A stretch of 64,000 nt of DNA from Chitinophaga hostae (lineage in GTDB: Bacteria > Bacteroidota > Bacteroidia > Chitinophagales > Chitinophagaceae), in contig NZ_JAGTXB010000011.1 in NCBI RefSeq assembly GCF_018224885.1, positions 124,001-188,000 on the forward strand, written 5' to 3'. Below, piece after piece: positions 51,463 to 60,732 of the stretch. The translations under genes and the position numbers were made by a program. Position 1 is the stretch's first letter, and every line of letters begins with the position of its first letter. The notes under the pieces are model-generated. The model saw nothing but the letters and a program-made list of their open reading frames with translations, did not search any database and was not told where the DNA came from.

Positions 51463-54273
51463 TTATTTTTTTACGGGAGATGATGCCGTTGTTATGGTAT
51501 ATTTTCCCGCGGGCAATTCAAACAAGGCATAACCATGTTGCACGCCTTTCTTTTTGAGATGCCCGCTGCCTTCTTTTACGCTGTCCGCTTCTTTCTCCGG
51601 AAGTTCCACCGCTGCGGTACAATTGGGAGGTATTGTTACCTCTAAACTGAGTCCTTGTTCTTCGCGGCGCCAGGCGGTTTTAATGGTACCGGCCGACGAT
51701 TCAAAAGAGGTACGCGCCCAGTTCAGCTGTGATGCCGTTAATAGTGGCGGCCGGATAATGAAACGCCGGAAACCTTTGCCGGACTGCGGATCCCGGCGTA
51801 TGCCCGATACGCCGTTGACATACCAGGCGCCCGGGTAAAGATAGGAGCTGTGTAACAGGGAATGCCCCGGCAAATTCTTTTCCCACATCTCCCATATGGT
51901 GGTGGCATCGTTTGCCTTCATATACCCCCAACCCGGATAATCTGTTTGGGAAGTCATACTGTACAACAGGTCATCCCGTCCTTCATCGCGTAATAGTTTG
52001 AATAGAAGGGCTCCTCCTGTAATGCCTGCATGGATATGCCCCTGGCGTACCACCAGTATTTCTTTCTCCAGCCGCTTCATCACAGCGCCGCGTTGCGCGG
52101 ATGTTGGTACGCCCGCCAGCAATGCAGCAGCCATATTGGCCATGGAGCTGTCGGAGTAGCTGTTATCGGCGGCGTTGTAGAAGCGGTCGTTGATAGCACG
52201 ACTGGATAAATCGGCCTGCTGCTCCCATTGCGAAGCTTCGGTGTTTTTGCCCAGCACCCTGGCTATTTTTGCTGCAGTGCGCAGGTTAAAAACGCGGTAA
52301 CAGCTATTTAAACATACCGTTTGTGGTTTATTATTATTCATCCCCTCCGCGGTAGCTCCCGGCCAGAGCCAGTCTCCCAGGAAGTCCCAACGCCCGCCAA
52401 ACCGTTGCAGCAGGTTGTCTTTTGTTTGCGTATCCAGGAAATCCAGCCAGTCGCTGATCATACCAAAGTTGTTTTCGAGTATCCGCCGGTCTCCTTCCTG
52501 CTGGTAAATAAACCAGGGCAACGTTACCACGATGCCACCCCAGGCGGGACCGCCTCCGCCCATGTAGGTAGGGGCTGTATGTGGCAATATACCTTTATGA
52601 AGATGACGACCGCTCATGATTCCTTTATGCGCCCAGGCGGTATCATACATGTTGCCCACAACAGATTCTGATCCCTGTACATCACGCCAGTCTTCCATCC
52701 ATTTGGTATAAAAAGCGCCCATATGAAAATTGAACATGCCTGTTTCGCAGGTGGCATGTGCATCTCCTCCGTAGCCCAGTCTTTCCCGCTGCGGGCAATC
52801 CACAATATACCCGCCAATCGATAAGTTCTGGAAGGTCCAGCGGACCCGGTCATAGATCCAGTTTTGTAATGTATCAGAACAGCTAAAGCTGGTGGCCGGC
52901 TCATAGGCGGTGCGTACCAGCCAGCCCCGGACGTCGGCTGTTGAGGGCGGCGTTTTTAATCCCGTGATGGTAATCCAGCGACCGGAACTATAGTTGAAAT
53001 GATTGCGGAATTCCCCCTGACCTGTTGGGCCAATAATAAAGGCGCTGTGCAAACCAAAGGTCATGTCTACCCCCTCGCGTTCTGAAAACCGGAAATCAAT
53101 CCTGTCTCCCGGCTTTCCGCTTACCCGGATGGCTGTCCAGCCGGCAAAGTTCACCCCCATATCCACCACATAGTTCCCATTGGGCAACGGGTGGATGGAC
53201 ACAGGTTTTATTTCATCCATTACTTTATTGGGTTCTACCATCTGTGCAGATAAAAGCAGGTCAGGATGGTAAACGGTTACTTTACGCCAGCTGCTTTCGT
53301 CGCATGCAATGGTGTTCCAGTCTTTCACTTCTTTATTGGCGTCCCACAGCTCGCCGCCCATGCGGTTGGAGTCCCATACGCCCAGCAGTTTGTTGGGACT
53401 TGGATGCGTAAGCCAGGAAGCATCCGTTTTAAGCAGTATTACCGGCGTTGGCGCGTCGGCGTTATACACTGCTCCCTGCGCTATTACAATGGGCGTTTGC
53501 GGCTTCCCGGGCACGATGTATGGTCCGAAAACAGACCAGGAAGTGCCCAGCCAGATGGTGATCACATTTTTACCCGGCTTCAATTCCTTTGCAATATCGT
53601 AGCTAATATACCTTGCTCTTTTGGTGTGATTGGTAACGGCCGGCGCCATTACGCCATCGCCGATCTTTTTACCATTTACATACAGTTCATGAAAACCCAC
53701 GGAAGCAATAAAGAAATTGGCCTGCTGTGGTACGGCTTTCAGCTCAAAAGTTTTACGCAGCCAGGGATCTGATATGTTACAATCTTTCTGTTTCGGATCA
53801 AATATTTCATCTGTGCCAATCCATTGGGCTTTCCAGTCGGCGGAGTGTAACAACCCGGTAGACCAGGACGCCGGCGCACTCCAACCGGAGATGCGTCCTT
53901 GTTCGTCTTTAACAGACACCTTCCAGTAGCAGGTCTGATCCGACAACAGGGGTTTTCCTTTGTAAACGATATGCTGCATTTCGTCGGAGTTGATCCAGCC
54001 CGATGTCCAAAGGGTTCCTTTATTTTCTTCGAGTTCCTGTAGTGTGGCGGCCACCAATATGCGCCATGCTGTTTGGCGCTGACCATAAGCGGTACTGTCG
54101 GCGGCGCTGAGTGTCCAGCTTAAACGTGGCTGTATTTCATCTATGCCCCTGGGGTTTACCAGGTATTCACATCGCAGCTGAACAGGCAGTATAGCGCCTG
54201 GAATGGCGGCAAAAGCGGTAGTGACGAAAAACAGTGTTAGAAGTAACCAGCTGGAACAGGTTTTTTTTATCAT
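51463..54273 (-). CDS. Alpha-L-rhamnosidase, GH78 family, secreted
   Basis: A 936-residue glycoside hydrolase with a signal peptide (about residues 1-24). N-terminal part carries the beta-sandwich bacterial rhamnosidase N domain (PRLSWTLSAAD, then WKAQWIGTDEIFDPKQ). The (alpha/alpha)6 barrel holds the catalytic region DCPQRERLGYGGDAHATCET and FLGDWLWPG, and the C-terminal beta domain starts around GWGYMKANDATTIWEMWEK. It removes terminal alpha-L-rhamnose from plant pectin, flavonoid glycosides or polysaccharides in the periplasm or outside. I chose ATG 54273 over a longer frame. It stands alone rather than in a polysaccharide utilisation locus. Confidence 0.93.
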   Translation of the reverse strand: MIKKTCSSWLLLTLFFVTTAFAAIPGAILPVQLRCEYLVNPRGIDEIQPRLSWTLSAADSTAYGQRQTAWRILVAATLQELEENKGTLWTSGWINSDEMQHIVYKGKPLLSDQTCYWKVSVKDEQGRISGWSAPASWSTGLLHSADWKAQWIGTDEIFDPKQKDCNISDPWLRKTFELKAVPQQANFFIASVGFHELYVNGKKIGDGVMAPAVTNHTKRARYISYDIAKELKPGKNVITIWLGTSWSVFGPYIVPGKPQTPIVIAQGAVYNADAPTPVILLKTDASWLTHPSPNKLLGVWDSNRMGGELWDANKEVKDWNTIACDESSWRKVTVYHPDLLLSAQMVEPNKVMDEIKPVSIHPLPNGNYVVDMGVNFAGWTAIRVSGKPGDRIDFRFSEREGVDMTFGLHSAFIIGPTGQGEFRNHFNYSSGRWITITGLKTPPSTADVRGWLVRTAYEPATSFSCSDTLQNWIYDRVRWTFQNLSIGGYIVDCPQRERLGYGGDAHATCETGMFNFHMGAFYTKWMEDWRDVQGSESVVGNMYDTAWAHKGIMSGRHLHKGILPHTAPTYMGGGGPAWGGIVVTLPWFIYQQEGDRRILENNFGMISDWLDFLDTQTKDNLLQRFGGRWDFLGDWLWPGATAEGMNNNKPQTVCLNSCYRVFNLRTAAKIARVLGKNTEASQWEQQADLSSRAINDRFYNAADNSYSDSSMANMAAALLAGVPTSAQRGAVMKRLEKEILVVRQGHIHAGITGGALLFKLLRDEGRDDLLYSMTSQTDYPGWGYMKANDATTIWEMWEKNLPGHSLLHSSYLYPGAWYVNGVSGIRRDPQSGKGFRRFIIRPPLLTASQLNWARTSFESSAGTIKTAWRREEQGLSLEVTIPPNCTAAVELPEKEADSVKEGSGHLKKKGVQHGYALFELPAGKYTITTASSPVKK

Positions 54274-54490
54274 AGTAAATATCTTTAATGCGGACACCAA
54301 ATATAAGGTGAACAGTATCGTCAATATTAAAAATAAAAATCAGGTCTTGCAACCTGTGCCGTCCTGCCCGGGTTATCTAATGCAGGGGTTGCATTAACCG
54401 GTAATGTTCCCTGGCTTCACGTGCTGTTGTATCATCTGAAAAAAGAAAAGGTCGGATAATTCTATCTGCGTCCAGTTTCCGGTGGTTTCA

Positions 54491-54505
54491 GTTAGCACTG
54501 CTAAC
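54491..54505. promoter_or_regulatory. Inverted repeat GTTAGC-N3-GCTAAC
   Basis: Perfect 6-bp arms with ACT spacer, 10 bp from the next palindrome, about 170 bp before the decarboxylase start. Candidate operator half of a pair. Confidence 0.4.
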
Positions 54506-54515
54506 ATCCGGATCA

Positions 54516-54535
54516 TACCGGGAAATTTCCCGGTA
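54516..54535. promoter_or_regulatory. 20-bp perfect palindrome
   Basis: TACCGGGAAATTTCCCGGTA is its own reverse complement over all 20 bases, about 140 bp before the decarboxylase start. Candidate binding site of a dimeric repressor; no regulator gene is adjacent. Confidence 0.5.
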
Positions 54536-54675
54536 CCGCCTAAAAACAGCCTTTCTTCCTTTCTGTTATCCTTTAAATTCCATTAACTTAGTAGCATACC
54601 CGGTTCGCCCTATTTGTCTTTCCCTGGTATAAACACCCTCAATCTATCCATGAACACAAAAATAAATCCTCTTAC

Positions 54676-56394
54676 ATGCAAAAGAAGCCGTTTACCGTGG
54701 CTGACTACCTGCTGACCAGGTTAAAGCAGCTCGATGTTACCGAGGTATTCCAGATCCCCGGCGACTATGTTAAACATTTCACGCAAACCCTTGAACACTT
54801 TGATGGTGTAACCGCAATAGGCGCCATGAATGAACTGGATGCCGCCTATGCCGCAGATGCCTATGGCCGGACAAGAGGGCTCGCGGCGGTATCGTTACAA
54901 TTCGGGGTAAGCACCTTCAGCGCGCTCAATGCCATTGCGGGCGCTTATGTTGAGCGCAGCCCTGTGGTGGTGATCACCGCCACTCCCGGATCGGACGACC
55001 GGCAAATGACCAAAATGTACGACGTTTTATTTCACCATTCTACCGGCAATCTGAATGCAGACCAACAGGTATATGAGCAGGTAACGGTAGCTGCGATTAC
55101 CCTCAGCACCGCCGCGGGCGCGCCGGAAAAAATTGACCAGCTGCTCATTGCCGCCATCACCCACAAAAGGCCGGTATACATTGCCTGCTATGAGGAAGTA
55201 TGGGGTGAGGTTTGTACTCCTCCGTTGGGAAAAGCGCTGCAACCCGAAGTACTCAAAAGTGATCCGTTAGCACTGGAGGCCGCCGTAGCCCAGGCATGGA
55301 AGCAAATCATCGCCGCCAAACATCCCATGATATTTGCCGGCGTGGAGATATTGCGTCATGGCCTGTCTGACCTGCTCCAGGAAATCATTGATGCCAGCGG
55401 CTTTCTGTATACCACCACTACCCTGGGGAAATCAGTGCTTACAGAAAAAGGTGATAAATTTATCGGCACCTATTCGGACGCCGCCTCTATTAAAAGTGTG
55501 ATCAATGAAGTAGACCAGGCCGATTGCTTTCTTACCTTGGGTACTATTCTCACAGATGACTATCTCTGGTTTGTGCAAAACAAATATGCCACCATGGTAC
55601 TGGCAGATACCGCACAGGTGCGGGCCGGCTATTATACCTATAAAAACGTGACCATGAAGGATTTCATGGAAGCGTTGCTGGTGCTCTTCAAAAAAACAAA
55701 AGGTTATCCGCACACTACCATCGCGCCTCCTCAGCCCAAATACCCGGAACCCTGGATCTCTAATTCAGATCCCGACTGGGATGACAAACCGGATGTGATT
55801 ACGTATAACCGCTTTTTTCAGCATTCCATGCAATTCCTGCAAAAGCAAAATATGCTGAAGGATATTGTGATGACGTTTGGGGTAAGCTCTGCGCTGTATG
55901 TGGCCACCAACGCGTATGGATTACACCGCAACAGTTTTATTTCTTCTGCCGCCTGGCAGGTGATCGGTTACGAAACCGGGGCCGCCTGCGGCGCACAGCT
56001 TGGCAGCGGTAAAAGAGCGTGGACAATAGCCGGCGACGGTGGCTTTATGATGATGTGCCAGTCGCTCTCCACCCTGGCGCGGAATAAACTCAACGCCGTC
56101 ATCTTTGTGATGAGTAACCAGGTATATGCCATTGAGCAGGTGTATGTAAACCTAAATTCCTTCAAACCGGGACCAGCGCACAAATTCGACACCTTTGACC
56201 TGCTCCCCGAATGGGATTACCCCGCACTCGCCAAAGCCTATGGCGCCGCCGGTTTCCGGGTAACCACCATAGCGGAATTAAACGATGTACTGGGCAAAAT
56301 AAAAAATATTACAGATAAACCTGTTCTTGTACAGGTGGTCATCCCGGAAAAAGACCTTCCGGAACAGATGCGCCGCCTTGGCGAGGAAGGATAA
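54676..56394 (+). CDS. Thiamine-diphosphate 2-oxo-acid decarboxylase (pyruvate/indolepyruvate decarboxylase type)
   Basis: A 572-residue ThDP enzyme with Pyr, central and PP domains. Glu53 (GAMNELDAAYA) activates the cofactor; His120-His121 (LFHHSTGN) is the HH motif of true 2-oxo-acid decarboxylases; GDGG at 453-456 starts the cofactor-binding segment ending in MSNQ. It makes an aldehyde and CO2 from a 2-oxo acid such as pyruvate, phenylpyruvate or indolepyruvate. The next gene, an amino-acid-oxidase-like flavoprotein, lies 26 bp downstream and could feed it, favouring an aryl-pyruvate substrate. Pyruvate itself is the main alternative. Confidence 0.9.
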   Translation: MQKKPFTVADYLLTRLKQLDVTEVFQIPGDYVKHFTQTLEHFDGVTAIGAMNELDAAYAADAYGRTRGLAAVSLQFGVSTFSALNAIAGAYVERSPVVVITATPGSDDRQMTKMYDVLFHHSTGNLNADQQVYEQVTVAAITLSTAAGAPEKIDQLLIAAITHKRPVYIACYEEVWGEVCTPPLGKALQPEVLKSDPLALEAAVAQAWKQIIAAKHPMIFAGVEILRHGLSDLLQEIIDASGFLYTTTTLGKSVLTEKGDKFIGTYSDAASIKSVINEVDQADCFLTLGTILTDDYLWFVQNKYATMVLADTAQVRAGYYTYKNVTMKDFMEALLVLFKKTKGYPHTTIAPPQPKYPEPWISNSDPDWDDKPDVITYNRFFQHSMQFLQKQNMLKDIVMTFGVSSALYVATNAYGLHRNSFISSAAWQVIGYETGAACGAQLGSGKRAWTIAGDGGFMMMCQSLSTLARNKLNAVIFVMSNQVYAIEQVYVNLNSFKPGPAHKFDTFDLLPEWDYPALAKAYGAAGFRVTTIAELNDVLGKIKNITDKPVLVQVVIPEKDLPEQMRRLGEEG

Positions 56395-56420
56395 ATCGCG
56401 CTTCTTCTCACTACCTCAAA

Positions 56421-58415
56421 ATGACTCTTATGAAAAACAAAACCTATTCTATTTTCGGAGCTGGCGCCGCGGGGCTTTATACCGCGTGGCGTTTGCTCGA
56501 CAAATCACCCGCCGGCACCGGGGCCGGTGCAAAAGGGCTGGTGAAAGGCGACACCCTGGAACTCTACGACTGGGGACAATATGATTTCACCCAGGAAAAC
56601 CCCGGCAGCCGCGCGGCCGGCGCCCGTGTATGCACCTGGCATTACAAGGATGATAAGAAGAATTCCTACCTGGAAGTAGGCGGTATGCGCTATCTCGCCT
56701 GGGATGGAAAACCTAAAAGCGACGGACATCGTTTAGTCACCACCGTGATATCACAGCTGGGGCTCGACAAATACTCCGTGCCCTTTAATGAGTCCGTGAA
56801 CCCGCTGTATTACCTGCGTACAAAAAACATGTACCTGAACGCCATTACCTCCAGCAACCCGGCGCCGTACAATGTCAATAATTTCGGCGCCACTGACTCG
56901 CCTGATACCGGTTTCAACCTGGTAGAAAGCCTGGCGGTTACAAAAAATAAAAGCCGCCGCGAGTGGTGCGACTTCTACCAGCATGGCAAAATTAATGTGG
57001 ATCTGCCCGAGTCGTCTGTGTATAAAAAGGGAGATCACCTGAAAGACATCGGTTACTGGAACCTGATGTTTGACCAGCTGGGCTCCGAAGGCTACAACTA
57101 TACCTCTGACGGTAACGGCTATACGTCGAACGTTATTAACTGGAATGCGGCCGTTGCATTACAGGCCAATAACGAATTCACGCCCGGCACGGAATACAGG
57201 ACACTGACTACCGGCTATTCCAGCATGTTTAACGCCTTGTTTGACAGCATCGTGAAACGGGCCAAAGAAAAAGGCGTCCATTTCAATTATTACCCCAATA
57301 CCCGTTTGCACTCCATTCTGCAGAAGGATGGTGTGATTCATTATACCATCGCCACCCGCGAAAAGCCCAATAAAAAGTCGGGCGAAAAAACTACTAACGC
57401 CGCGTGGATGGCCATGCCCCGCCATTCTATCGACCTGGTAGCGCAAGCCACCCGTTATGAAGACCACGAGGGGCTGGATGTACTCAATCACCAGCAGGTG
57501 CAGCTGTACCTGGAATCTGCCATCATGCAGCCGTCCTATAAGGTAGGCATGTTTTTCCATGAGCCCTGGTGGGCCGATAATGCCGCTACACCACCGCCCT
57601 ACCCTGCACAAATCAACAGCTACGAGGTAACAACAGCCGTGCTGACCAGTTTGGTGGAGCAGGGTTTTCCCAAGGCATATATTACCGCCATCAGCAAGGA
57701 CAGTAGCATCATGGAAACGCCGTTTACCGCAGCAGCAGACCTGATAGCCGCTACGGAAAAGCTGATCAGGGAAAGACTCACCATTGTACAGGAAGAACAG
57801 CTGCTGAACACATCGCAGCGTAACAGTATAGGCCCCAGTGTAACGGATATGCCCATACGCCAGGTGGTGTATTTCGGGAATAATGCATTAGATCAGACGG
57901 GAGATAAAATATACGGCTTACTCGCCAGCTACGACGATGAGTCATTCACCAGTTTCTGGCAGGAGCTGGAAATCGGGCCCAACAAAACACGCAAGATACC
58001 CATCTCGGAAAACTGTCAAACGCTGGAAGGCCCGCGGAAAGCACCGGATATCATGGTTAAGATGCTGCGGCAGCAACTGGCAGCTGTGCATTTCGGACCA
58101 CAGGCCGATTACTCAGCGGTTCCCGAGCCATTGGAAACAAGATACATGGATTGGTCGCTTCCGCCATTTAACGCAGGCTACCACGCCTATGCAGGTCATT
58201 ACAATATCTGCGATGTGCAACAGAAAATCAGGAAGCCTTCGCAGTTGATTGACGGAGCAGACGCCAACATCTTTATTGTTGGAGAAGCCTACTCCAATGA
58301 CCAGGCCTGGGTGGAAGGCGCCTACTGTACCGCGGAATCAGTGTTGAACGATTTCTTTGGCATCAAGCCCATTATTGATGAAGAACATTATCCGTTTATT
58401 TGCCCCTGCGGATAA
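56421..58415 (+). CDS. FAD-dependent amine/L-amino-acid oxidase family protein
   Basis: A 664-residue flavoprotein. FAD-binding GAGAAGLYTAWRLL is at about residues 14-27, followed by the GG-doublet motif EVGGMRYLAW, and the C-terminal FAD motif ANIFIVGEAYSNDQAWVEGA. The family includes flavin monoamine oxidases and L-tryptophan/L-phenylalanine oxidases (RebO/VioA-type); the long central substrate domain fits a large substrate. It would turn an amino acid into its imino/2-oxo acid with H2O2. Two starts, 56421 and 56430, are possible. It forms an operon with the upstream decarboxylase and is closed by a terminator. Confidence 0.82.
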   Translation: MTLMKNKTYSIFGAGAAGLYTAWRLLDKSPAGTGAGAKGLVKGDTLELYDWGQYDFTQENPGSRAAGARVCTWHYKDDKKNSYLEVGGMRYLAWDGKPKSDGHRLVTTVISQLGLDKYSVPFNESVNPLYYLRTKNMYLNAITSSNPAPYNVNNFGATDSPDTGFNLVESLAVTKNKSRREWCDFYQHGKINVDLPESSVYKKGDHLKDIGYWNLMFDQLGSEGYNYTSDGNGYTSNVINWNAAVALQANNEFTPGTEYRTLTTGYSSMFNALFDSIVKRAKEKGVHFNYYPNTRLHSILQKDGVIHYTIATREKPNKKSGEKTTNAAWMAMPRHSIDLVAQATRYEDHEGLDVLNHQQVQLYLESAIMQPSYKVGMFFHEPWWADNAATPPPYPAQINSYEVTTAVLTSLVEQGFPKAYITAISKDSSIMETPFTAAADLIAATEKLIRERLTIVQEEQLLNTSQRNSIGPSVTDMPIRQVVYFGNNALDQTGDKIYGLLASYDDESFTSFWQELEIGPNKTRKIPISENCQTLEGPRKAPDIMVKMLRQQLAAVHFGPQADYSAVPEPLETRYMDWSLPPFNAGYHAYAGHYNICDVQQKIRKPSQLIDGADANIFIVGEAYSNDQAWVEGAYCTAESVLNDFFGIKPIIDEEHYPFICPCG

Positions 58416-58723
58416 GATGTATAAATAATACTGAAACCGCCTCCTGTTTTTGGGGGCGGTTTTGTTGTTTATGATAACTCCCTGCCACGGAATCGCTTAT
58501 GTATGCTATTGGTGCGGAGTTGAACCAGAAGCACGAGTCCGTATGTGTAAAAAACACCAGAGATAGATAATATAACATTAGGACCGAATAGGAATTAGTA
58601 AGAGCTTTAGACAGACTTAACAGAGCCCGGACAGAAACGGAAAAGTTTAACGGAAAAAGTCCACGTTATTTTAGAGAGGGTCAACCAAACAACAATTTCT
58701 CTATATCAGATATCTCTTGGTGA
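58416..58723. other. Intergenic region before the ECF sigma gene
   Basis: Holds the terminator at 58435-58470. The rest has no gene; short frames here are unsupported. No clear promoter box was found for the sigma gene. Confidence 0.5.
58435..58470 (+). terminator. Rho-independent terminator of the decarboxylase/oxidase operon
   Basis: Stem AAACCGCC/GGCGGTTT (58435-58442 with 58456-58463), T-rich loop and tail TTTTGTTGTTT. Confidence 0.85.
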
Positions 58724-59320
58724 ATGTATTCAGATTACACAGATGAACAATTGTGCCAGTTGCTGGTTCAGGGTGATGAAGGCGCATTTAATGAGATCTA
58801 CAACAAGTATTGGAAACGGCTGCTTTTTATTGCACACAAACGTCTTCGCGACACAGAAGCAGCGAGAGAAATTATCCAACAGGTGTTTTTGAATCTCTGG
58901 AATAAGCGGGAGCGGCTTGCAATTGCTTCTTTGCCTCAATACCTCGCCGCCATGACAAGGCATGCCGTATACCGTTACCTGGCGGATGAGAGTCGCAGAC
59001 AAGCCCTTTACGAAACGCACGCAGGCATCGCTGGTATTGAAGGGAAAGCAGTTGAGTTTGATTTGGAAAACAAGCAACTCCTGGATATACTCGTGAAATA
59101 TGCCGGAGCATTGCCGGAAAAATTCAACCTGATATTTATCCAACATAAATTATTAGACAAACCACTTGAGGAAGTAGCGCAACAGCTGGGCGTATCGCCA
59201 CGTACAGCGGAACGCTATATTGGTCAGGTGATGAAAATTATGCATAAAAAGCTGCGAGCCCTGCGTACTGCTGTATTTGTGATGACCTTCCTGTTTGTTG
59301 CCTGGAAATTGTTCTCCTGA
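58724..59320 (+). CDS. ECF sigma factor of SusC/FecR systems
   Basis: A 198-residue ECF sigma of the large Bacteroidota family. Region 2: EIYNKYWKRLLFIAHKRL and IIQQVFLNLWNKRERL; region 4: LPEKFNLIFIQHKLLDKPLE followed by VAQQLGVSPRTAERYIG. A hydrophobic C-terminal tail (VFVMTFLFVAWKLF) is common in this group. It is followed by a FecR anti-sigma gene and a SusC-type porin with an STN domain, the standard cell-surface signalling order: ligand at porin, FecR, sigma, transcription of the porin. Confidence 0.92.
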   Translation: MYSDYTDEQLCQLLVQGDEGAFNEIYNKYWKRLLFIAHKRLRDTEAAREIIQQVFLNLWNKRERLAIASLPQYLAAMTRHAVYRYLADESRRQALYETHAGIAGIEGKAVEFDLENKQLLDILVKYAGALPEKFNLIFIQHKLLDKPLEEVAQQLGVSPRTAERYIGQVMKIMHKKLRALRTAVFVMTFLFVAWKLFS

Positions 59321-59449
59321 TTACCGGTATTTTACCCCTGTTTGTCATCCCTTTTCTTTTTTTAATTTTTTTTCCAATTGCTGCGTACAAAGTCTTCGCT
59401 CATGTATCTATTATAGGTATTACCCTGTGTAAATAAAAATCCAGGATTT

Positions 59450-60607
59450 ATGCCTTTTAGCAAAGATGCCATACAGCGGCTTGCCCGAAAATATATAGAT
59501 GGTACTGCCACCGAAGCAGAAATCAACGAGCTATTCGCCTGGTACGACGAGGTGAATGCAGGTGATACCGAAAGCATCCTGGTAACCGGTGATGAAGCGG
59601 AGTTTAGTGCAGCAACATGGGAAGGGATACAGGCGCAGTTGGCGCTGAAAAAGTCGTTGGAGCCCCGCAGGAGCCGATGGTGGGCCACCGCAGCTGCCGT
59701 AGCGGTATTGCTGCTGGCCGGTGGTTTGACCGCCATTTATTTGAATGGCAACCGGCAAGCAAAAACGATGGCAACAGTAACGAAGCGGGTCAGCGATATT
59801 CCCGCTCCTTCCGCAGCACGCGCAGTACTTACGCTGGCCAACGGCAAGCAAATACTGCTCGACAGTGCCGGAAACGGCCTGCTGGCCAGCCAGGCAGACG
59901 CAAATATTGTGAAGAACGACAGCGGGCAAATTGTATATATGGCCGGTGGTCACGATCAGCAAACGCAATACAATACCCTTAGTATTCCTGCTGGTAGCAG
60001 GGCCATGGCAGTGGTACTGGCCGACGGCAGCAAGGTATGGCTAAATGCTGCTTCCTCACTTACCTATCCCACCTCGTTTTCCGGAAAACAAAGAAGAGTA
60101 ATTATTAAGGGAGAGGGCTACTTCGAGGTGGCGTCAAATGCAGCGGCGCCCTTCGTAGTAGCGCGCCCTGACAAGGGTTTGGAGGTGCAGGTACTGGGGA
60201 CCCATTTTGATGTTAATACTTATGACGATGAGCCGGATATCCGGGTAACGCTTGTATCAGGCGCAGTAAGGGTTTCCGGTGGGGCATCGCAGCAACCGGT
60301 GGTGATTTCACCCGGGCAGCAGGCACGTATTACCCCCTCCTCAACAGTAGTAAAGCAGGTAGATGCAGCTGATGTAACAGCATGGAAAGAGGGGCTTTTT
60401 GTATTCGATGCAACAGATATTCAAATGATGATGCGCCAGGCAGCACGCTGGTATAATGTTACCGTTAAATATCCACACGGCGTGCCACAGGAACAGTTTA
60501 CCGGCTCAATTTCTACTGATGCCAGCTTGTCCGAATTCCTCAAAATACTTGACTATAGCGGAGTAACAGCCACTATCAACGATAAAACGATATTAATCAA
60601 TCCTTAG
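59450..60607 (+). CDS. FecR-family anti-sigma factor with DUF4974
   Basis: A 385-residue single-pass anti-sigma factor. The N-terminal cytosolic part (1-80) is followed by one membrane helix (WWATAAAVAVLLLAGGLTAI), the periplasmic FecR domain with LADGSKVWLNAASSLTYP and GEGYFEVASNAAAPFVV, and a C-terminal DUF4974 domain, VFDATDIQMMMRQAARWYNV onward. It holds the sigma factor encoded 130 bp upstream and responds to the STN domain of the SusC-like porin behind it. Confidence 0.94.
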   Translation: MPFSKDAIQRLARKYIDGTATEAEINELFAWYDEVNAGDTESILVTGDEAEFSAATWEGIQAQLALKKSLEPRRSRWWATAAAVAVLLLAGGLTAIYLNGNRQAKTMATVTKRVSDIPAPSAARAVLTLANGKQILLDSAGNGLLASQADANIVKNDSGQIVYMAGGHDQQTQYNTLSIPAGSRAMAVVLADGSKVWLNAASSLTYPTSFSGKQRRVIIKGEGYFEVASNAAAPFVVARPDKGLEVQVLGTHFDVNTYDDEPDIRVTLVSGAVRVSGGASQQPVVISPGQQARITPSSTVVKQVDAADVTAWKEGLFVFDATDIQMMMRQAARWYNVTVKYPHGVPQEQFTGSISTDASLSEFLKILDYSGVTATINDKTILINP

Positions 60608-60641
60608 AAATACTAAATAAAAAGACTGAATAAAAAAGAAA

Positions 60642-60665
60642 CCGGCAGTGGTGGAACACTGCCGG
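60642..60665 (+). other. Hairpin between fecR and susC-like genes
   Basis: Perfect 9-bp stem CCGGCAGTG/CACTGCCGG (60642-60650 with 60657-60665), loop GTGGAA. There is no T-tract; it may lower read-through or mark an mRNA processing/stability site between regulator and porin. Confidence 0.5.
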
Positions 60666-60732
60666 CGGATCGTTCAGGCCGTATAGTTCACAATTACCAA
60701 TTGTTTTTTATCAACCTAAACTTCATGAAGTT

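Larger units (their letters stand above)
54274..54675. other. Divergent intergenic region with two palindromes
   Basis: No gene seen. Two perfect palindromic sites lie close together (54491-54505 and 54516-54535), between the GH78 and decarboxylase starts. No clear TAnnTTTG box was found. Confidence 0.5.
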
